Shown piece by piece: positions 10,950-19,550 of a stretch of 55,346 nucleotides of DNA (its first letter is position 1; every line of letters starts with the position of its first letter). The DNA lies in contig CAZSSM010000049.1 of the NCBI GenBank assembly GCA_964609385.1, positions 1 to 55,346 on the forward strand. The letters are read 5' to 3'. Under the pieces are notes generated by a model that was not told where the DNA came from, did not search any database, and was given only the letters and a program-made list of their open reading frames with translations. This stretch comes from CAZSSM01 sp964609385 (GTDB lineage Bacteria > Planctomycetota > Planctomycetia > Isosphaerales > Isosphaeraceae). The position numbers and the translations under genes were made by a program.

Positions 10950-11487
10950 TTGGATTCTCCTCCTTCCAAAGGGTTCCGAACGTGGTGCGCGGAGGCACGG
11001 TGCGTTCGTGGGCGTTGGGCGTTCGTGAGTCGACGCACATGAACGTCACGTGCGTCGGGTTCGAGCCGATGGGGTAGACAGGGGGACCGCGTCTCGGTCG
11101 GCGGCTCGACGGGATCGTCGATAAGGGCACCGACCGCATCGCGGCGATCGATCGGACAACAGATCACGATCGCGGGGCCCCACCAGCGGTCGGGCAGGGA
11201 CCGACCGCCGATGGGCTCGGCGCGCTCGACCTCCGTGCCGGCGGCGTCCGAACGGCCCGCGAAGGGCCGGCCCTGTGGCGCGGGTCCGTCACGCCGAGGC
11301 CCACCTTAGTCCGAATCGGTTCGGCGAAGGTGAGGACGATTCACCTTCGCTCCTCGTGCGTCTCGTATGATGCTTCGAGTCGAAGCGAACGGTCGCGACC
11401 CGTCGATCGACGGGTCGGCCGACCTTCGGGTCGAGGCGCCCTCGGTGTTCTTGGAGCAAGTGAGCCTACGGATGAGGGCCCGAAGCG
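10950..11487. other. Divergent intergenic region
   Basis: This spacer lies between the acidic-repeat gene (minus) and the XRE regulator (plus). No gene is supported. It contains the strong inverted repeat described at 11324-11350. Confidence 0.5.
11324..11350. promoter_or_regulatory. Inverted repeat upstream of XRE regulator
   Basis: GCGAAGGTGA and TCACCTTCGC form a perfect 10-bp inverted repeat around a 7-base centre. It lies about 140 bases upstream of the XRE regulator start. Symmetry and spacing (17 bases centre to centre) suit an operator for a dimeric helix-turn-helix protein, possibly the adjacent regulator acting on its own promoter. A transcript hairpin is the alternative. Confidence 0.5.
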
Positions 11488-12246
11488 ATGGGAGCCGTGA
11501 CCGGGAGCGAAGACAGCCAGCACCGGCTGAACGGTCGGCTGCGTGTGGTGGGCATAGACCGTCCGGGCGTCGACGCGATCTATCGACGCCTGGTGGCCGA
11601 GGCCTTGGCCGCCTGGGGCCTGGACCGCGACGAGGCGTTCGCCAACGCCGTGGCGCGCCGATTCTCCGAAGGGGCCACCCGCTTGTGCGCCCGCTCCATC
11701 GGCGGCTGGATCGAGGCGCGTCTGGAGGCCCTGGGCTGGACCCAACGCCAGTTGGCCGACCGGATCGGTGTGGATCGCTCGGCGGTGGCGCGCTGGACCT
11801 CCGGCGGCACGATCTCGCTGGGCCATCTGGTCCGCGTCCTCCTGGAGCTGGCCGGCAACTTCGTCGAGTTGCCCGTGCCGCTCCGGCAGGAGCTGGCCCT
11901 GGAGGGCTACCTGGCCGCCCTGACCCACGTCCAGAACACGGTGGAGCCGCGCGAACGGCACGAACGGCTCGACCGCGAAGGGTTCTGGTGCCTCTATCAC
12001 CTGCTCTCCGAGCCCCACTGGGAGCGCGCCATCCGCGACCGCGACCGCGACCAGATCCGTCGCGAGGTGCTCCGGATCCAGCAACGAATGACCGAGTCGC
12101 TGGGCCACCCACCGCGCCGAATCGTGGCCGTCGAGGACGTCCGACGCACCGTCGAACGCTGGACCGTCGCCTGGGTCGTCGGACTTCAGGCCTTGCCCGG
12201 CGGCTGGGCGATCCGCACCGAAACCCACAACGGTCACCGTCCCTGA
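11488..12246 (+). CDS. XRE-family helix-turn-helix regulator
   Basis: This 252-residue protein carries a Cro/C1-type helix-turn-helix at residues ~74-106 (WIEARLEALGWTQRQLADRI, then DRSAVARWTSGGTISL). It is flanked by an N-terminal helical region and a C-terminal ~140-residue Arg/Trp-rich region with no recognised ligand domain. It presumably binds DNA. The coiled-coil membrane protein gene starts 25 bases downstream, so the two are probably co-transcribed. The ribosome site is weak (GAGGG at long spacing). A perfect 10-bp inverted repeat 140 bases upstream is a candidate operator. Confidence 0.75.
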   Translation: MGAVTGSEDSQHRLNGRLRVVGIDRPGVDAIYRRLVAEALAAWGLDRDEAFANAVARRFSEGATRLCARSIGGWIEARLEALGWTQRQLADRIGVDRSAVARWTSGGTISLGHLVRVLLELAGNFVELPVPLRQELALEGYLAALTHVQNTVEPRERHERLDREGFWCLYHLLSEPHWERAIRDRDRDQIRREVLRIQQRMTESLGHPPRRIVAVEDVRRTVERWTVAWVVGLQALPGGWAIRTETHNGHRP

Positions 12247-12271
12247 GCCATTACGGGAGGGCCCTCCGAGG

Positions 12272-13234
12272 ATGAGGACCGAACTGGAGACGATCGCCGG
12301 CTACTTGGCCGGTCGCGAGAACGCCGCCTCCGAACGGATCCGCCACGCCATGGCCGATCCGAAGAGCCGGCCCCGACAGTTCGTCGACGAACTCCAACGA
12401 CGGACCCGCGCCCTGCCGATCGCCGAGCGCATCGAACGAACGTCCCGAGCCTCCAACCCGAACGGCCCGGTCAAACCCAAAACTCCGGCTCCAAGAGGGC
12501 CGACCGGCTCAGCCAAGACCCATCCCGGCCCACGATCCCTCCGGATCCACCCACGTCAGCAAGGCCCCGCGCTGGTGGCGGCCCTGGTCGTCCTGGGCAT
12601 CGGGGCGCTTCTGATCGGACTCGGCTGGCGCGACCAGTCCCTGCGCCTTCAACGGATCGAGCAGGCCCTGGCACTCCGCGAACTCCAAGGAAATCTCAAG
12701 ACCAAGACCGGTCCTTCAGTCACCGATCCGGACGACGGCCCGCCGGTCGACCCCGAAACGATCGACACCTCGAACTCCGAGGCCGAGGCCGCCCGCGTCG
12801 AAGGGGAACCGAGCGTCCCGCCCGACGACCGCGAACGGCTCGAGCGCCTGGACCGCCTCGCCTACCGCCTGGAGCTGGTCGCCTCGGCGATAGAGTTGGC
12901 CGAGTCGTCCCAGAACAAAGACTCGGATCGCGACCCGATCCTCCGCGACCTGCCACGCGCTCTGGAACAGCTCCGCGCCGACGTCGAACGGCTCACCGAA
13001 GCGGCCGAGCTCGAGGCCGAGGTCGCCCACGACGATCGCCAGCGGATCCAGGCCGCCCAGTCGATGACCGCGCGGCGACGCGACGAGCAGCTCGCGCAGA
13101 TCTATGACCTGCTGACCCGGATCGAGCGGCTCGTCAAGATGCTCGTCCTCCGGACCCCGTCGTTCATCGTGCCGGCGCCGGGCGAGATCGGGCCGACGCC
13201 CCCGCTACCGGTCCCACCCGATGGTGCGCCCTAG
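12272..13234 (+). CDS. Single-pass membrane protein with coiled coil
   Basis: This 320-residue protein has a cytoplasmic N-terminal ~95 residues rich in Arg, then one transmembrane helix (residues ~99-118). An acidic linker follows, then a long Glu/Leu/Arg-rich region (~180-285) with heptad character and a Pro-rich C-terminus. No catalytic motif is visible. It lies 25 bases after the XRE regulator, with GGGAGGGCCCTCCGAGG immediately before the ATG. It may transmit a signal to, or be controlled by, that regulator; this is inference. The fold resembles neither a canonical anti-sigma factor nor a kinase. Confidence 0.7.
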   Translation: MRTELETIAGYLAGRENAASERIRHAMADPKSRPRQFVDELQRRTRALPIAERIERTSRASNPNGPVKPKTPAPRGPTGSAKTHPGPRSLRIHPRQQGPALVAALVVLGIGALLIGLGWRDQSLRLQRIEQALALRELQGNLKTKTGPSVTDPDDGPPVDPETIDTSNSEAEAARVEGEPSVPPDDRERLERLDRLAYRLELVASAIELAESSQNKDSDRDPILRDLPRALEQLRADVERLTEAAELEAEVAHDDRQRIQAAQSMTARRRDEQLAQIYDLLTRIERLVKMLVLRTPSFIVPAPGEIGPTPPLPVPPDGAP

Positions 13235-13397
13235 GACTCCTGAGCCGACTCCGAACGGCTTGCAACCGACGCGATGGCCCCGGAGACTCGACCGGCCCGG
13301 CCTCGTCCCTGGAGTCGCCGGAGCCGCGACGGGTCGATCGCGACCCGAACGCCGGAATCCGCTCCGCAACGCAGTCCCCGCCTCCCCGAGGAACTCG

Positions 13398-15776
13398 ATG
13401 AGCAGCATGCCACGACGGCCCGAAACACACCGATCGGTTGGTGCTTGGATCGCGACGACGATCGTCGCGGTCGTCTCCTGGTGGATCGTCGTCGGGACCC
13501 TCCAGGCTTCGACGACCGTCGACACACCGTCCCCAGTCCCCGCCGAGCTGGCCGAGATCCTGGAAGCGCCCCACTGCGGGGGACTCGTCGTCGAGGCCGA
13601 CGGAGACCGCGTGGCCTGGACGCTCCGACACGGCGGGACCCTCGAGATCTGGGTGGCGCGGATCGAGAACCCCTCGAACCGGCTCGACGCCCGACCGGTC
13701 TTCCGCGATCGCTCCGATGACGGCCAGGCGATCACCGGCCTCCGATGGGTCCCCGGCCGAGATGCTCTGGTCTTCGGACGCGTCCGCACAGGTGGCGACG
13801 CCGACGTCCCGAACCCCTTGAGCCTGGTCGCGGGCGTCGAGCCGGTCGTCTGGCTCCTCACGCTCGATGCCGAGGGCCTGCCGAGCGCCTTGGTCGAACT
13901 CGGCTCGGGGAGCGGGCCAATTCCAAGACCCGACGGCTCACGGTTGGCTTGGATCCGCGATGGGTCGATCACGACCTGGGAATGGGACATGCCCGTGTTC
14001 GGGAGCCTCGACGAGCCGTGTCGAGGACCCATCGGACAAGGGCGACCCTCGGTCCTCGGACCGGACGACCGGATCGTCCTCACGCGTGGCGCGGACCCGT
14101 CGAGCGACTCGGGTGGAGGCGCAAGCGTTGACATGCACCAAATCGATATCATCCGAACGCGCGGCCGTTGCTCGACGCCGACCTGGTCGCCGCTCGGGAC
14201 GCGGTTGGCATTCGTCGACCGTCGAGGGGATCACGACCTCATCGGCGTGCACACCTTCGGCGAACCCAACGTCGTTTGGCTCGACCCGAGCGTCGACAGC
14301 GACGCGAGCCCGGTCTGGCTCGACGAGGACCGCCTGGTCTTCCTCCGGCGACCGACCGGCCAGACCCGCGCCTCGTTCGTCCCCCGACGCGCGGGCATCC
14401 CCTGGTCGATCCGGATCGCCGACGCCCGCGATGGCAGCGGACGCGCCCTCTGGACCGCCCCGAGCGGACCGGGCAGCTACCATCGACCGCTGGGAGGCGA
14501 CCAGCTCCGGGTCGTCAACGGCGACCGGATCCTCTTCGCCTGGGAGCGCACCGGCTGGCTCCAGCTCTACACGATCGCCACCCACCTCGATCCGCACGAC
14601 CTCGACGCGCCCGAGGTCGAGGCGACCCCGGTCACCCGAGGCGCCTTCGAGGTCGCCGACGCCTGGGCGCCTGGCCCCGAGGCCGACTTCCTGTGGATCA
14701 CCGCCAACAAGGGCGACCGCGACGGCCTTGAAGTCTGGCGCGTCCGACTCGACGGCGGCAATCCCCTCCGATCCGAACAGCTCAGCCGAGCCGTTGAGAT
14801 CGCCTGGTCACCCGTTGAGGTCAACGGAGCGGTCATCATGCTCGCCGCCGACGCGCAACGTCCCGGACGGCCCGTCCTCCTCAAGCCCGACGGAGGAGAC
14901 CAAAGCCACGATTCCGAGCCGATCCGGGTCACCGTCGACGACCGCCAACCTTGGGCCGATCTCCACGAACGCAACGCCGAACGGCTCGTCGATCCGCGCA
15001 CCGTCCGGTTCCCGGCCGCCGACGGTCGGATCATCTCCGGCCAGCTCTTCCTGCCGCGAAACGTGCGCGAGGATCGTTCGCATCCGGCGATCCTGTTCTT
15101 TCACGGCGGTTCGAAGCGACAGATGTACGCGGCTTGGCATCCGCGCGGATATTACCACAACGCCTATGGGTTCAATCAGTACCTTGCCACGCGAGGCTAT
15201 GTGGTGTTGGCGGTCAACTACCGGAGCGGGACCGGCTACGGCCTCGAGTTCCGCGAGGCCGAGGCCTACGGCGCCTCGGGGGCCAGCGAGTTCTTCGATG
15301 TGCTCGGCGCGGGGCTCTACCTTCGCGGTCGGCCCGAGGTCGACCCCGAGGCGATCGGCCTCTGGGGCGGCTCCTACGGCGGCTACCTGACGGCCCTCGG
15401 CCTGGCCCGCGCCTCCGACCTGTTCGCCGCCGGCGTCGACCTGCACGGCGTCTACGACTGGAACGTCACGATCCGCAACTTCGATCCCGACTACGACCCC
15501 TTGGCACGCCCCTTCGAGGCCGCCCTGGCACGCCGAAGCTCGCCGGTGGCCGACATCGCGCGCTGGCGGTCGCCGGTCCTGGTCGTCCACGGCGACGACG
15601 ACGGCTCGGTCCCCTTCGCCGAGTCGGTCGCCCTGATCGAGGACCTCCGGCGCTTCGATGTGCCGTACGAAACCCTGATCCTGCCCGACGAGGGCCACAG
15701 CTTCCGACGCCAACGCAACTGGCTCCGCGTCTACGCCCGCGCCGCCGACTTCTTCGACCGTCACCTCAACCCTTGA
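13398..15776 (+). CDS. S9-family (prolyl oligopeptidase/DPP-like) peptidase
   Basis: This ~792-residue secreted or membrane-anchored peptidase has an N-terminal hydrophobic segment (residues ~15-35), a beta-propeller region (~50-520) and a C-terminal alpha/beta-hydrolase domain. The catalytic triad can be read as Ser659 in GGSYGG, Asp735 in VHGDDDGSVPF and His767 in DEGHSF. S9 enzymes remove dipeptides or cut after proline in short peptides. The start at ATG 13398 follows GAGGA by about 7 bases and directly precedes the hydrophobic segment; the longer frame from 13221 is Arg-rich and unlikely. It probably forms its own unit, 164 bases after the coiled-coil gene. Confidence 0.9.
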   Translation: MSSMPRRPETHRSVGAWIATTIVAVVSWWIVVGTLQASTTVDTPSPVPAELAEILEAPHCGGLVVEADGDRVAWTLRHGGTLEIWVARIENPSNRLDARPVFRDRSDDGQAITGLRWVPGRDALVFGRVRTGGDADVPNPLSLVAGVEPVVWLLTLDAEGLPSALVELGSGSGPIPRPDGSRLAWIRDGSITTWEWDMPVFGSLDEPCRGPIGQGRPSVLGPDDRIVLTRGADPSSDSGGGASVDMHQIDIIRTRGRCSTPTWSPLGTRLAFVDRRGDHDLIGVHTFGEPNVVWLDPSVDSDASPVWLDEDRLVFLRRPTGQTRASFVPRRAGIPWSIRIADARDGSGRALWTAPSGPGSYHRPLGGDQLRVVNGDRILFAWERTGWLQLYTIATHLDPHDLDAPEVEATPVTRGAFEVADAWAPGPEADFLWITANKGDRDGLEVWRVRLDGGNPLRSEQLSRAVEIAWSPVEVNGAVIMLAADAQRPGRPVLLKPDGGDQSHDSEPIRVTVDDRQPWADLHERNAERLVDPRTVRFPAADGRIISGQLFLPRNVREDRSHPAILFFHGGSKRQMYAAWHPRGYYHNAYGFNQYLATRGYVVLAVNYRSGTGYGLEFREAEAYGASGASEFFDVLGAGLYLRGRPEVDPEAIGLWGGSYGGYLTALGLARASDLFAAGVDLHGVYDWNVTIRNFDPDYDPLARPFEAALARRSSPVADIARWRSPVLVVHGDDDGSVPFAESVALIEDLRRFDVPYETLILPDEGHSFRRQRNWLRVYARAADFFDRHLNP

Positions 15777-15899
15777 TCGTCACCGACACCCAACGCCAGC
15801 CCCCCAAACCCGTTCAAACCCCAACCGGCCGGCCCTAGGTTCGGCCCCGACCTCGATCGCGCCGCCCCGGATTTCACCCCGATCGCGGCGCCCTGGACC

Positions 15900-15938
15900 T
15901 TGACCGGTCGCGTGACCGGGCTAATATTTCAGTACTGA
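15900..15938 (+). promoter_or_regulatory. Promoter with palindromic operator for marR-pirin-azoR
   Basis: TTGACC (15900-15905), a 16-base spacer and TAATAT (15922-15927) form a good promoter. Immediately downstream is the perfect palindrome TCAGTACTGA (15929-15938), where transcription would start. The position would let a bound MarR dimer block initiation. A GGGAG ribosome site follows 8 bases before the marR ATG. Confidence 0.65.
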
Positions 15939-15957
15939 TCTTTTTGGGAGTGAAACA

Positions 15958-16503
15958 ATGGCCGCCACCATCGAATCGGGTTCGCCTCCCTCGAAGGCCC
16001 TTGAGTCCATCGGACCGGAGCCCTTGCCGACGGATCAGGAGCGGGCCTTGGCCGCCTACGTCAAGCTCGTCCGCGCCGCCGAGGCGGTCACCCAGGGCGC
16101 CCACGAGCACCTCGAGGACGCCGGGCTGGCCGTCGGCGAGTTCGCCGTCCTGGAGGCCCTCTGGAACCTCGGACCGCTCCAGCCCGGCGAGATCTCGGCC
16201 AAACTCCTCTGCTCCGGAGCCAACGTCACCCTCTTGGTCGACAAGCTCAGCGGCAAAGGGTTGGTTCAGCGCCAACGCGATCGCGGCGACCGCAGGCGGA
16301 TCCACGTCCACCTCACCGAGGAGGGACGTCGGAAGATCGCCGACCTCTTCCCGATCCATGCCCGGAAGCTCGCCGAGCAGTTCGCCGTCCTCTCGACCGT
16401 CGAGGTCGAGACCCTCGCCGAACTGCTCCGCAAGCTCGGTAAGTCGACCAAACCCGATCCGAACGGGGACGCCGATCCCTCCAAGGATCCGGCCGATCCG
16501 TGA
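15958..16503 (+). CDS. MarR-family transcriptional regulator
   Basis: This 181-residue regulator is most likely a repressor of its own promoter and the following genes. The winged helix is readable: GEFAVLEALWNLGPLQPGEI, the recognition region CSGANVTLLVDKLSGKGLV, and the wing RDRGDRRRIHVHLTEEGR. The C-terminal ~25 residues are Pro/Asp-rich and disordered. It is followed 82 bases later by a pirin gene and then an azoreductase-type gene, a set that suits a response to quinones, flavonoids or other electrophiles. In other bacteria MarR-type repressors of azoreductases sense such compounds through cysteine; here a Cys lies next to the recognition helix, so a similar mechanism is possible. That last point is inference. 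Confidence 0.88.
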   Translation: MAATIESGSPPSKALESIGPEPLPTDQERALAAYVKLVRAAEAVTQGAHEHLEDAGLAVGEFAVLEALWNLGPLQPGEISAKLLCSGANVTLLVDKLSGKGLVQRQRDRGDRRRIHVHLTEEGRRKIADLFPIHARKLAEQFAVLSTVEVETLAELLRKLGKSTKPDPNGDADPSKDPADP

Positions 16504-16585
16504 AAAGAACCGGCCGAAGCCCAACGTTTCCCCAAAGGCCCGCAAGGGCTGTTCTGCTAAACCTGAACGATGAGGAGATGATCCG

Positions 16586-17479
16586 ATGACCATATCGACG
16601 CCCGAGACATCTGCCGCATCCACCAGAGGATCTTCCGTCCCCGAGGTACGTCCGCTGACGCTCCGGCATCGCGGGATCGAGACCGCCGACGGGGGTGGCG
16701 TCCGATTGACCCGGATCCTGGGCGCTGGCGGATTGGAGATGCTCGACCCGTTCCTGATGCTCGACGAGTTCGGCTCGGACCGACCCCAGGACTACCTCGC
16801 CGGATTCCCCGACCACCCGCATCGCGGCTTCGAGACGGTCACCTATATGCTCGCCGGTCGGATGCGTCACGGCGACAACCAAGGGCACTCCGGCGTGGTG
16901 GGTCCCGGCGGCGTCCAGTGGATGACCGCCGGTCGCGGCCTGGTCCACTCCGAGACGCCCGAACAGCAGGATGGCTTGCTCCGCGGCTTCCAGCTCTGGC
17001 TCAACCTGCCGGCCGCCCGCAAATTCGACCCTCCGCGCTACCAGGAAATCCCCGCCGAGCGGATCCCTGAGGTGACCTCTCCCGATGGCGCGACCGTCCG
17101 GGTCATCGCCGGCACGCTCGGGGACGGGACCCAGGGCGCCGTCCTCGATATCGTCACCGACCCGACCTACCTCGACGTCCATCTGCCGCCTCAAGGCCGG
17201 TTCGCCCACACGCTTCCGGAGACCCAGACCGCCTTCGTCTACGTCTACGAAGGGGCCGTCGACACCGATGACTCCGAGGAGCCGATCGAACGCGGGACCC
17301 TCGCGGTGCTCGGGCCGGGCCGTCGCGTCGAGGTCCGCGCCGTCGAGGCGTCAACGCGCCTGCTCCTGATCGCCGCCGAGCCACTCAACGAGCCGGTCGC
17401 CCGCATGGGGCCGTTCGTCATGAACACCCAGGAACAGATCCGCGACGCCTTCCGCGACTTCCGCAACAGTCGGTTTTGA
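16586..17479 (+). CDS. Pirin-family cupin protein
   Basis: This 297-residue bicupin of the pirin family includes metal-dependent quercetin 2,3-dioxygenases. The metal-site pattern is present as FPDHPHRGFETVTYML with a later GRGLVHSE. PFLMLDEFG and the FQLWLNLP region are also typical. The start follows GAGGAG at normal spacing. Because it lies between marR and an azoreductase-type gene, a role in oxidising or detoxifying aromatic quinone/flavonoid compounds is likely, but pirins also have regulatory roles, so the substrate is not certain. Confidence 0.9.
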   Translation: MTISTPETSAASTRGSSVPEVRPLTLRHRGIETADGGGVRLTRILGAGGLEMLDPFLMLDEFGSDRPQDYLAGFPDHPHRGFETVTYMLAGRMRHGDNQGHSGVVGPGGVQWMTAGRGLVHSETPEQQDGLLRGFQLWLNLPAARKFDPPRYQEIPAERIPEVTSPDGATVRVIAGTLGDGTQGAVLDIVTDPTYLDVHLPPQGRFAHTLPETQTAFVYVYEGAVDTDDSEEPIERGTLAVLGPGRRVEVRAVEASTRLLLIAAEPLNEPVARMGPFVMNTQEQIRDAFRDFRNSRF

Positions 17480-17549
17480 TCGCGATTGACTCGGTTCTCG
17501 TTGGTTTCCATCCGATTCTCACCTGATCCATATCAAGGACTTCTCTCCA

Positions 17550-18170
17550 ATGGCCACGCTCCTCCACATCGTCGCCTCGCCGCGCGTCGATCGATCGCAC
17601 TCGCGGCACGTCGCCGACGCGTTCCTGGACGCCTACCGGCAAGCGCACCCGGACGACACGGTCGAGACGCTCGACCTCTGGTCCGAGGACCTGCCGCCCT
17701 TCGATGGCGAAGTGATCAACGCCAAGTACGCCGTTCTGCACGGCAAGCCGCATAACGAGGCCGAGGCCGCCGCCTGGCAACGGGTCGTCGCAATGGCCGA
17801 CCGCTTCAAAGCGCCCGACAAATATCTCTTCAGCCTGCCGATGTGGAACTTCGGCATCCCATACAAGCTGAAGCATTACATCGACGTCATCGCCCAGCCC
17901 GGCCTGACCTTCGCCGTCTCGCCGGAAGGCCAGTATTCCGGCCTGGTCACCGGCAAGCCGGCGGCCGTCGTCTACGCGCGTGGCGGCGCTTACTCCAGCG
18001 AGCCGGCGCGGGGCTTCGACTTCCAGAAGCCCTATCTGGAGTTTATGCTCGGCTTCTTCGGCTTCACCGACGTCCGGCCGATCGTCGTCGAGCCCACCCT
18101 GGCCGGTGACCCCAAGCAGGCCCGCGAGACCGCGAATGCCCAGGCCGTCGAGGTCGCCCGCGCCCTCTGA
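17550..18170 (+). CDS. azoR: FMN-dependent NADH azoreductase / quinone reductase (AzoR type)
   Basis: This 206-residue flavodoxin-fold oxidoreductase reduces quinones or azo compounds with NAD(P)H. The N-terminal strand and loop (LLHIVASPRVDRSHSRHVAD) bind the FMN phosphate. SLPMWNFGIPYKLKHYIDVI is the highly conserved AzoR motif contacting the flavin. YARGGAYSS is the second conserved loop. Length matches the family. It is the last gene of the marR-pirin-azoR cluster, 70 bases after pirin, and is presumably induced when MarR is released. Confidence 0.9.
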   Translation: MATLLHIVASPRVDRSHSRHVADAFLDAYRQAHPDDTVETLDLWSEDLPPFDGEVINAKYAVLHGKPHNEAEAAAWQRVVAMADRFKAPDKYLFSLPMWNFGIPYKLKHYIDVIAQPGLTFAVSPEGQYSGLVTGKPAAVVYARGGAYSSEPARGFDFQKPYLEFMLGFFGFTDVRPIVVEPTLAGDPKQARETANAQAVEVARAL

Positions 18171-18336
18171 CCACGGCATCGTTACTTCAGACATGTTCGG
18201 TTTGGAAACGTTCGACGACGAAAATGGTCGCCACATCAGTCGGGGCTCGGGGTTGAATCGCGTGCCGACTCTGCTCCCCCCGATCCACCTGTGGTGATCT
18301 CGGGGCAGCGAAACTCAGCAGAACGAGGAGATGACG

Positions 18337-19320
18337 ATGCGGACGATGGCGATGGCTCGGACCACCCTGACAAGCGCCCTTGTTCCGTTCGTCCTGCTCG
18401 GAGCGACCGCGTTGGCGGGCGTGTCGTCGGGGTCGGAGTCGACGTCCGATCCGTTCGTCTGGCCCGGTCACGGGGTCCCGGAGGATCGCCTCGTGTGGGG
18501 GCATCGCGACGGTCTCCGGATCGGCATCGCGCCCAACCCTGGCCCGCAGGGCTTGATCCGCATCTATGCTCCGTATCTCGATCAAACCTATCCTCGGGTG
18601 GTCAACTTCCTGTCGATCGAGCCGACCCGGGCCGGCGATCGCGGCCGTGGCCAGTCCGAGTTGGAGCGGAGCCGCGAGCGCCCGGGCGAGCCCGGATTGA
18701 CGTTCCGCGTGTCCGATTTCGCGGTCGTTGACGACGTCCGATCGGCCCGCCTGTTCGTCCACACCGAGCCGTTCCGCAACGGGACCCGGCCGATCGTGGA
18801 GGTGGTCTTCCACCGCGAACGTCCCCGCGAGATCGAACTCGTCTTACATGCCGATGAAGCCAGCGCTCCGATGAGCCAATGCGTCATCAGCGCGACGATG
18901 GGCAACTATGGGCTGCTCCGCCAGCTCCAATTGACCGAGGGACGCAACGCCTTCGCGCCGAGACTCTGGAGCGATGCCGAGCCGGCGGGCATGGGCTTCT
19001 ACAATTGGAGATCGTGGCCCTCGGATCAGTTCCCCGTCAACGACGACGGGCGGGTAATCGCCCGAGCAACGACCGACGTCGAACGGGTCGATGACCTCGA
19101 ATATGCACCCAACACCGCGCCCCATTGGAAGTACCGGGGTAAGCTGGCATCGCACTATTGGAAGGCCGAGGCCAGCGACCGGCCGATCGTCGCCGTCAAC
19201 GGCCGGAGGACCTACTGGAGGAGCCGATCCCCAATCCCCGGAGGGATCGCCTTCGAGAACTTCGAACTCCGGATGCCCTATCGCGACGGCCTCCGCATGT
19301 GGTTCGGCGTCGAACCTTGA
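18337..19320 (+). CDS. Secreted protein of unknown function
   Basis: This ~327-residue protein has a clear signal peptide (Arg-rich start, then hydrophobic TSALVPFVLLGATALAG). The mature part is rich in Arg, Trp and aromatic residues and looks beta-rich. I recognise no family motif. ATG 18337 is preferred because GAGGAG is about 6 bases upstream; the ATG at 18331 abuts it. The next gene, also a secreted protein, follows after about 230 bases, and both may act on extracellular material. Confidence 0.65.
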   Translation: MRTMAMARTTLTSALVPFVLLGATALAGVSSGSESTSDPFVWPGHGVPEDRLVWGHRDGLRIGIAPNPGPQGLIRIYAPYLDQTYPRVVNFLSIEPTRAGDRGRGQSELERSRERPGEPGLTFRVSDFAVVDDVRSARLFVHTEPFRNGTRPIVEVVFHRERPREIELVLHADEASAPMSQCVISATMGNYGLLRQLQLTEGRNAFAPRLWSDAEPAGMGFYNWRSWPSDQFPVNDDGRVIARATTDVERVDDLEYAPNTAPHWKYRGKLASHYWKAEASDRPIVAVNGRRTYWRSRSPIPGGIAFENFELRMPYRDGLRMWFGVEP

Positions 19321-19550
19321 GTGCCTTAGCATCACGACGTCGACGAGGAACGAAGGCCGACAATCTTTCCTACAACTTGTTTTTATGACTCTCCATCGGG
19401 ATTACCCCAGGGCTTTCGTAAAGGCTCGCGGGTGCCTTGATCACCCATCGACCGTCGGCCGAGAATAACCGGTGGAAGACCGACCGTTCGAGCAGAAGAT
19501 CTAATCAACATGTCAGACGATCTTCGATTTACATTCCAGGGGGATCTTCT

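Noticed and set aside
10027..11077. Plus-strand frames of 333 and 344 codons opposite the acidic-repeat gene
   Set aside because: Their Ser/Arg-rich low-complexity sequence mirrors the repeat on the other strand, where a signal peptide and a strong ribosome site support the real gene.
12246..12272. GGAGGGCCCTCC palindrome in the short spacer between the XRE gene and the coiled-coil gene
   Set aside because: It overlaps the ribosome binding region and is short; it is more likely chance in GC-rich DNA than a terminator or operator.
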